Source of the DNA: an uncultured Erysipelotrichaceae bacterium
Lineage (GTDB): Bacteria; Bacillota_I; Bacilli_A; RFN20; CAG-826
Direction of reading: 5' to 3'
DNA length: 64,000 nucleotides
NCBI GenBank assembly: GCA_902802905.1
Contig: CADCNT010000008.1
Coordinates: forward strand, 1-64,000
The notes under the pieces were generated by a model. The model was not told where the DNA came from, did no database searches, and was given only the letters and a program-made list of their open reading frames with translations. Every line of letters begins with the position of its first letter. Position 1 is the first letter of the stretch. Positions 61,401 through 64,000 of the stretch are shown in pieces. The position numbers and the translations under genes were made by a program.

Positions 61401-62339
61401 GTGGAAGGCGCAGAAAAGAAAGACCAAGTTGATTTCTTGAAAGATCTTGGTTGCCAATATGTCCAAGGATATTACTTCTATATGCCAATGCCAATCGCTA
61501 AATATGAAGAATTGATTAAAGATGGCAAAAAGATTGATAGCAATGGTCTTACTGCTAAATTAAATGAGCAATTTAGAATGAGAGAGTTCATGGATAAAAA
61601 CATTTATTCTGACTCAATGCTTAACAATATTATCGGCTCTGTTGCTATCTATTCCTTGCATGACGATCACGTTGATATTGTGAGATTTAATCAACAATTC
61701 TATGAATCTGTTGGCGTGCCAGATTTCCACTCCCGATTAGAAAATATGGACCAATATTGTCTAGAAGAGGATCGCCCATTATTCTTAGCAGCTTTAAAAG
61801 AGGCAATTAACAACAAGCTAACCGGTAGTGAAGCCACTCTTCGTTTCTACCAGGCCAACGGTATGCTTTCTACGTATAACATGCATTTCTATTACATTGG
61901 TAAAAAAGAAGGAAATGATAGATTCTATGGTTCCGCTACAAACATCACTGAATTATCAGACTTAAAAGATAATAAGAGATTAATCGCTAAGTATTCTGAA
62001 GACAACATGATCCTTGTAAGCAGAATTGATAATAAATGGCATTACAGTGTTGTTTCACATGCTTTGGCAAGTGAAATGGGATTATCTCCAGAAGAATTAG
62101 AAGTAGAACTTAATTCGGGATTATTTGTCAAACGTATCACCCCACAAAAAGATATTAACGAATTCATGAAACTAGTTAATTCATCTTTTGAAACGCAAAA
62201 GCATTATGAAAAGCAGTTCACATTAATGGCCAAGAGTAAGAAGAAAGTGAGAATTGAAATCGCTATCGACTATGTTGGTGATGAAGCCAATAATATCAAG
62301 TTCATTATTCGCACCCATTTATTGAACGAAAAAGCCTAA
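58494..62339 (+). CDS. Multidomain GGDEF-PAS-GGDEF-EAL-PAS c-di-GMP enzyme
   Basis: 1281 residues. Seven N-terminal transmembrane helices (~6-225) resemble a 7TM histidine-kinase-like sensor, followed by a coiled coil (~230-255). GGDEF domain 1 (~256-410) has an intact YRYGGDEFIII. A PAS-like domain (~450-575) follows. GGDEF domain 2 (~590-745) has the motif altered to FGADDF. The EAL domain (~755-1000) is complete (GAEALARW, VNISRIDI, EITES, MDDFGSGYSS, IKLDANF, VQGYYFYMP), though VEGVET reads VEGAEK. A C-terminal PAS-like region (~1010-1280) ends the protein. It could both make and degrade c-di-GMP. Start taken as ATG 58494; an in-frame TTG at 58488 is an alternative. Confidence 0.88.
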   Translation: MRLELLYLYWVPGVIALLMLIITNFDVLFNKNYVARNKKALIYYRVFIWALACFYISDILWGVLNYFYHLDTQKYSSAIYVDTGFFFLFMAALLLAWSNFVINYIQEKTLFKQVIRIAGYLFATMGVVFVIINFFYPVLFTYNSADYRPMLGRYIFLGSQFTIFSIISIYAFVFGFSRKDKKRGTYYTIGLFSVVMAAGVSLQLYFPDFPIYTCACALGSTFLHTFLVITEKMLHRQELLESKERELELVKENEETKELAYIDPLTGVKNKHAFVEIEHEVDELIHEGILEKFALLIFDLNDLKTINDTYGHDTGDTYIKKSCDIIAKHWPSLEIYRYGGDEFIIILEGDDYDERYKVIEEFNKEIEANVGTNEPVVALGFADYIASRDNALRTIFVRADEMMYNRKRKLKNMVNEATEDFNNKSSMGNSILNVRYEMYEMFYRNPNISLIDMLNSSSCDEIVEVDIANDTFKQFYHVDGKYFVPAVGFSYRELLDFTYNHIVHPDDRGIYESLMKIDGFFERLKNARIPNFEIAHFRYKLQDGDYRYVEQVVIAGEEFGIPQGMFRMYIFDIHNIKSRQLGKISDETNVISVGRDPVTGLYAGKEFFNKAEEMIAANQKKKWCLVSIDIEHFKFFDEWFGRETGDILLAKIGAEFKETVAAEGGVAGYFGADDFSYLCEYKMEKIEALYARIHAIINSFGLSTGFLPAFGVSIIDKDMILVDAFDRATIATAKAKGDVRNRICVYSSDMQFKADQEYRVLTEFIHAMQEDEITFFLQPQCRIENGAIVGAEALARWIKKDGTVVPPGEFIPVLEKYGFITDLDKIIWEKVIKWIKARRDAKLNNVPISVNISRIDILNLDIAEYFKGLCDKYEIPHSAIKLEITESVYAETASIMDSIFKKLHKEGFVILMDDFGSGYSSLNMLSTLKLDAIKLDANFLHIGGSDYERGIHILESVINMAKTMALPIIVEGAEKKDQVDFLKDLGCQYVQGYYFYMPMPIAKYEELIKDGKKIDSNGLTAKLNEQFRMREFMDKNIYSDSMLNNIIGSVAIYSLHDDHVDIVRFNQQFYESVGVPDFHSRLENMDQYCLEEDRPLFLAALKEAINNKLTGSEATLRFYQANGMLSTYNMHFYYIGKKEGNDRFYGSATNITELSDLKDNKRLIAKYSEDNMILVSRIDNKWHYSVVSHALASEMGLSPEELEVELNSGLFVKRITPQKDINEFMKLVNSSFETQKHYEKQFTLMAKSKKKVRIEIAIDYVGDEANNIKFIIRTHLLNEKA

Positions 62340-62378
62340 TATTCATTTGATTTAATCATTAATTTTACGTAAAAACTG

Positions 62379-62412
62379 CTGAATTAGATTTAAAATTTAA
62401 TTCGGTATTTTT
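62379..62412 (+). terminator. Terminator of the large GGDEF-EAL gene
   Basis: CTGAATTA (62379-62386) pairs with TAATTCGG (62398-62405; one T-G pair), then TATTTTTTT. Confidence 0.7.
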
Positions 62413-62433
62413 TTAACTTTTTTACTGAGATAG

Positions 62434-62462
62434 TTGAAATTTTAATTCATATCTATGATAAT
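62434..62462 (+). promoter_or_regulatory. Promoter of the Fic gene
   Basis: TTGAAA (62434-62439), 17-nt spacer, GATAAT (62457-62462), 24 nt before the ATG. Confidence 0.65.
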
Positions 62463-62486
62463 AGATGCATAGAGGTACATACTTAA

Positions 62487-63524
62487 ATGAAAATGTTCGA
62501 TTTGAAAGGAACTGTTTTGGCGTTGAACAAGCCAAGCATTGTTTCTTTGCTCAATAGCATTGAGCTCTACAAAGGTAAGACCTTACCTGTATCTAAGGTC
62601 AAGAAACTAGACGTTTTGAAATCCATGGCTCGTCGTAGCGGTGTTGTTGCTAGTAATGCAATTGGTAGTGTTTACATTACTGAAGACCGCGAGAAAGCCA
62701 TTTTTTCAAGAGGCGCTGCTCCTCAATCATTACAAGAATACATGCTTGTTGGTTATAGTAACGCATTAGATTTAATTAATGAGGTCTACAAGTATCAAAC
62801 ATTGGATCGTAGCTTCCTTAATACATTACATTATTATATTTATAAGGATTATAATCCTGACTTTGGTGGAAGATATAAAGACTCCATCAACTATATTCAA
62901 GAAGCTTTGCCAGATGGATCATTTAAAACCATCTTTGTCAGCTCTGCTCCTGAAGAAGTGGTTCCACTTTTAGATAATTTAATTTATCAATTTAATTTAT
63001 GCGCTGCCGATGAAGAATGTAACAAACTTATTTTAATCGCTACATTCATGCTCGACTTTATGTGCATCCACCCATATAACCACGGTAATGGTAGATTATC
63101 AAGATTATTACTCCATTTCTTATTAAAGAAATATGGTTATGGAATCTCTGATTATTTCGCTATCGAATACTTAATGAGACAACACTTAGGCGAATATATT
63201 GATGCCTTTGCCGCTTCAAGTGAAGGTTGGCATGATAATGAAAACGATTATGAACCATACGTTTCCTTCATTTTAAAGAGAGTGTTAGAAGCCTATCGTA
63301 AACTTGACTACATCTTAGAAGTTAACGCTTTAGACGCTAGCTGCGAAGAAAAAGTCTTAAAGGTTGTTAGCGATTCCGCTACCCCTATTAGCAAAGTTGT
63401 CGTTTTCCGTGTTTTATACGCGACAAGCAAATCAACAATTGAAAAAGCATTAGCTAAACTAGCTAACGATGGCCGTATTCAATTAATTACCAAAGGCCGT
63501 TATTCTAAATATTTCAGAGTGTAG
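62487..63524 (+). CDS. Fic-domain protein (predicted AMPylator)
   Basis: 345 residues. An N-terminal helical part (1-85) is followed by a Fic domain with the full catalytic motif HPYNHGNGRLSR (195-206; catalytic His195, phosphate-binding NGR) and the flap strand around 145. A C-terminal winged-helix (~280-345, ISKVVVFRVLYATSKSTIEKALAKLANDGRIQL) is typical of class II Fic proteins. The inhibitory helix, normally (S/T)xxxE(G/N) as SSNAIEGN, reads ASNAIGS (55-61), so the auto-inhibitory Glu seems to be absent. It should transfer AMP (or another nucleotide) to a protein Ser/Thr/Tyr; target unknown. Own promoter upstream. Confidence 0.88.
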   Translation: MKMFDLKGTVLALNKPSIVSLLNSIELYKGKTLPVSKVKKLDVLKSMARRSGVVASNAIGSVYITEDREKAIFSRGAAPQSLQEYMLVGYSNALDLINEVYKYQTLDRSFLNTLHYYIYKDYNPDFGGRYKDSINYIQEALPDGSFKTIFVSSAPEEVVPLLDNLIYQFNLCAADEECNKLILIATFMLDFMCIHPYNHGNGRLSRLLLHFLLKKYGYGISDYFAIEYLMRQHLGEYIDAFAASSEGWHDNENDYEPYVSFILKRVLEAYRKLDYILEVNALDASCEEKVLKVVSDSATPISKVVVFRVLYATSKSTIEKALAKLANDGRIQLITKGRYSKYFRV

Positions 63525-63533
63525 GAGTTAATT

Positions 63534-64000
63534 ATGGGAAAAGTAGAAACAAAAAATATTCGTAACGTCGTTGTTTTAGGACACCAAAGCAGTGGTAAAA
63601 CTTCTTTAGTAGAAGCTTTAGCATTCAAATCTGGTTTAATTCCTGTCAAAGGCGAAGTCGAAAAGAAAACAACATTATCCGACTATACACCAGCCGAACA
63701 AGCTCGTGGTGGTTCCATCCAAACCGCAGTCGTACCTCTAAACTATAAAGGATATAAAATTAACTTAGTTGATATTCCAGGAAACGATGACTTCATCTCC
63801 GAGGCTATTGGTGTTACTGGTATCGTTAAAGGTGCAGTCTTAGTGATCGACGCTTCTGTCGGTGTGCAAGTCGGCACTGTCAAACACTGGAAACAACTCC
63901 AAAAGAAAGGTGTTCCAACCTTTATCTTCATCAATAAGATGGATAAAGAAGATGTTGATTTCGATTTATTAATCGAAGACATCAGAGATAAATTAGGCAA
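63534..64000 (+). CDS. Elongation-factor-G-like translational GTPase (partial)
   Basis: Runs off the window end; only the first ~155 residues are visible. The G domain shows the P-loop GHQSSGKTS, switch II DIPGNDDF (the family D-x-P-G) and the base-specificity motif NKMD in FIFINKMDKE. The switch I region, ...SDYTPAEQARGGSIQTAVVPL, has ARGGSIQ in place of the KRGITI of canonical EF-G. This is the signature of the EF-G paralog (EF-G2/FusB-like) group, so it is probably not the housekeeping fusA. TAGGAG is 6 nt before the ATG at 63534. Confidence 0.85.
   Translation, partial: MGKVETKNIRNVVVLGHQSSGKTSLVEALAFKSGLIPVKGEVEKKTTLSDYTPAEQARGGSIQTAVVPLNYKGYKINLVDIPGNDDFISEAIGVTGIVKGAVLVIDASVGVQVGTVKHWKQLQKKGVPTFIFINKMDKEDVDFDLLIEDIRDKLG

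Noticed and set aside
1-64000. CRISPR array
   Set aside because: No regularly spaced 25-40-bp repeats are visible. The repeats at 16.6-16.7 kb are 11-mers without spacers of constant length.
1-64000. Mycoplasma-type genetic code (TGA = Trp)
   Set aside because: TGA is used as a normal stop (genes ending 14483, 22234, 51263) and Trp is encoded by TGG throughout.

Overview
This window comes from a low-G+C, AT-rich bacterium of the Firmicutes/Bacillota, most likely an uncultured gut Bacilli lineage (RF39/Erysipelotrichia/Acholeplasma-like). The evidence is the strong A+T codon bias, AGGAGG ribosome binding sites, lipobox lipoproteins, SipW-type signal peptides, and use of TGA as a normal stop (genes ending at 14483, 22234 and 51263), which excludes the Mycoplasma code. 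The lineage is inferred from protein style; no 16S or phylogenetic marker was analysed.

Layout. 0.1-13.5 kb is a mostly plus-strand housekeeping and envelope block: a PiT phosphate transporter with its DUF47/PhoU-like partner, MsrA with an unfamiliar C-terminal extension, a lipid/glycolipid cluster (PAP2 phosphatase, processive GT2, PlsC-like acyltransferase), a large MacB-like ABC transporter fusion, RimO, and a domain-swapped GH3 beta-glucosidase. 13.5-31 kb is accessory DNA: a tRNA-Thr, a secreted protein whose body is conspicuously G+C-rich, a TetR regulator, lipoproteins and C-terminally anchored surface proteins, a YhcG (DUF1016) nuclease behind a roughly 400-nt structured leader, a Nif11-leader zinc-ribbon peptide, a CotH lipoprotein, a DUF4116 operon ending in a LytS-like kinase/response regulator pair, and an exported peptidylarginine/agmatine-deiminase-family lipoprotein. 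A TGNCAC-TTTT-GTGNCA promoter/operator cassette occurs three times here, once with an intact leader-peptide gene and twice with decayed remains.

31-56.6 kb is the most interesting part: a cyclic-di-GMP-controlled surface-fibre locus. Two GEMM-I (c-di-GMP-I) riboswitches and one attenuator-like leader precede genes for six proteins with SipW-type (TasA-like) signal peptides, a BspA-type leucine-rich repeat protein, a SipW-like signal peptidase, a membrane-anchored McrB-type AAA+ ATPase paired with a McrC/DUF2357-like protein that has no visible nuclease domain, two GGDEF/EAL phosphodiesterases, a nucleosidase-like protein lacking the usual catalytic residues, and a large GAF/PAS/degenerate-EAL sensor. 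56.7-62.3 kb adds a minus-strand diguanylate cyclase and a 1282-residue GGDEF-PAS-GGDEF-EAL-PAS protein. The window ends with a Fic-family protein and the start of an EF-G-like GTPase.

Working model (inference): c-di-GMP made by the two intact GGDEF proteins and removed by three EAL proteins is read by the riboswitches, which set expression of the fibre precursors. SipW processes the precursors, and the membrane AAA+ with its partner may assemble or extrude them. I know of no described system combining these parts.
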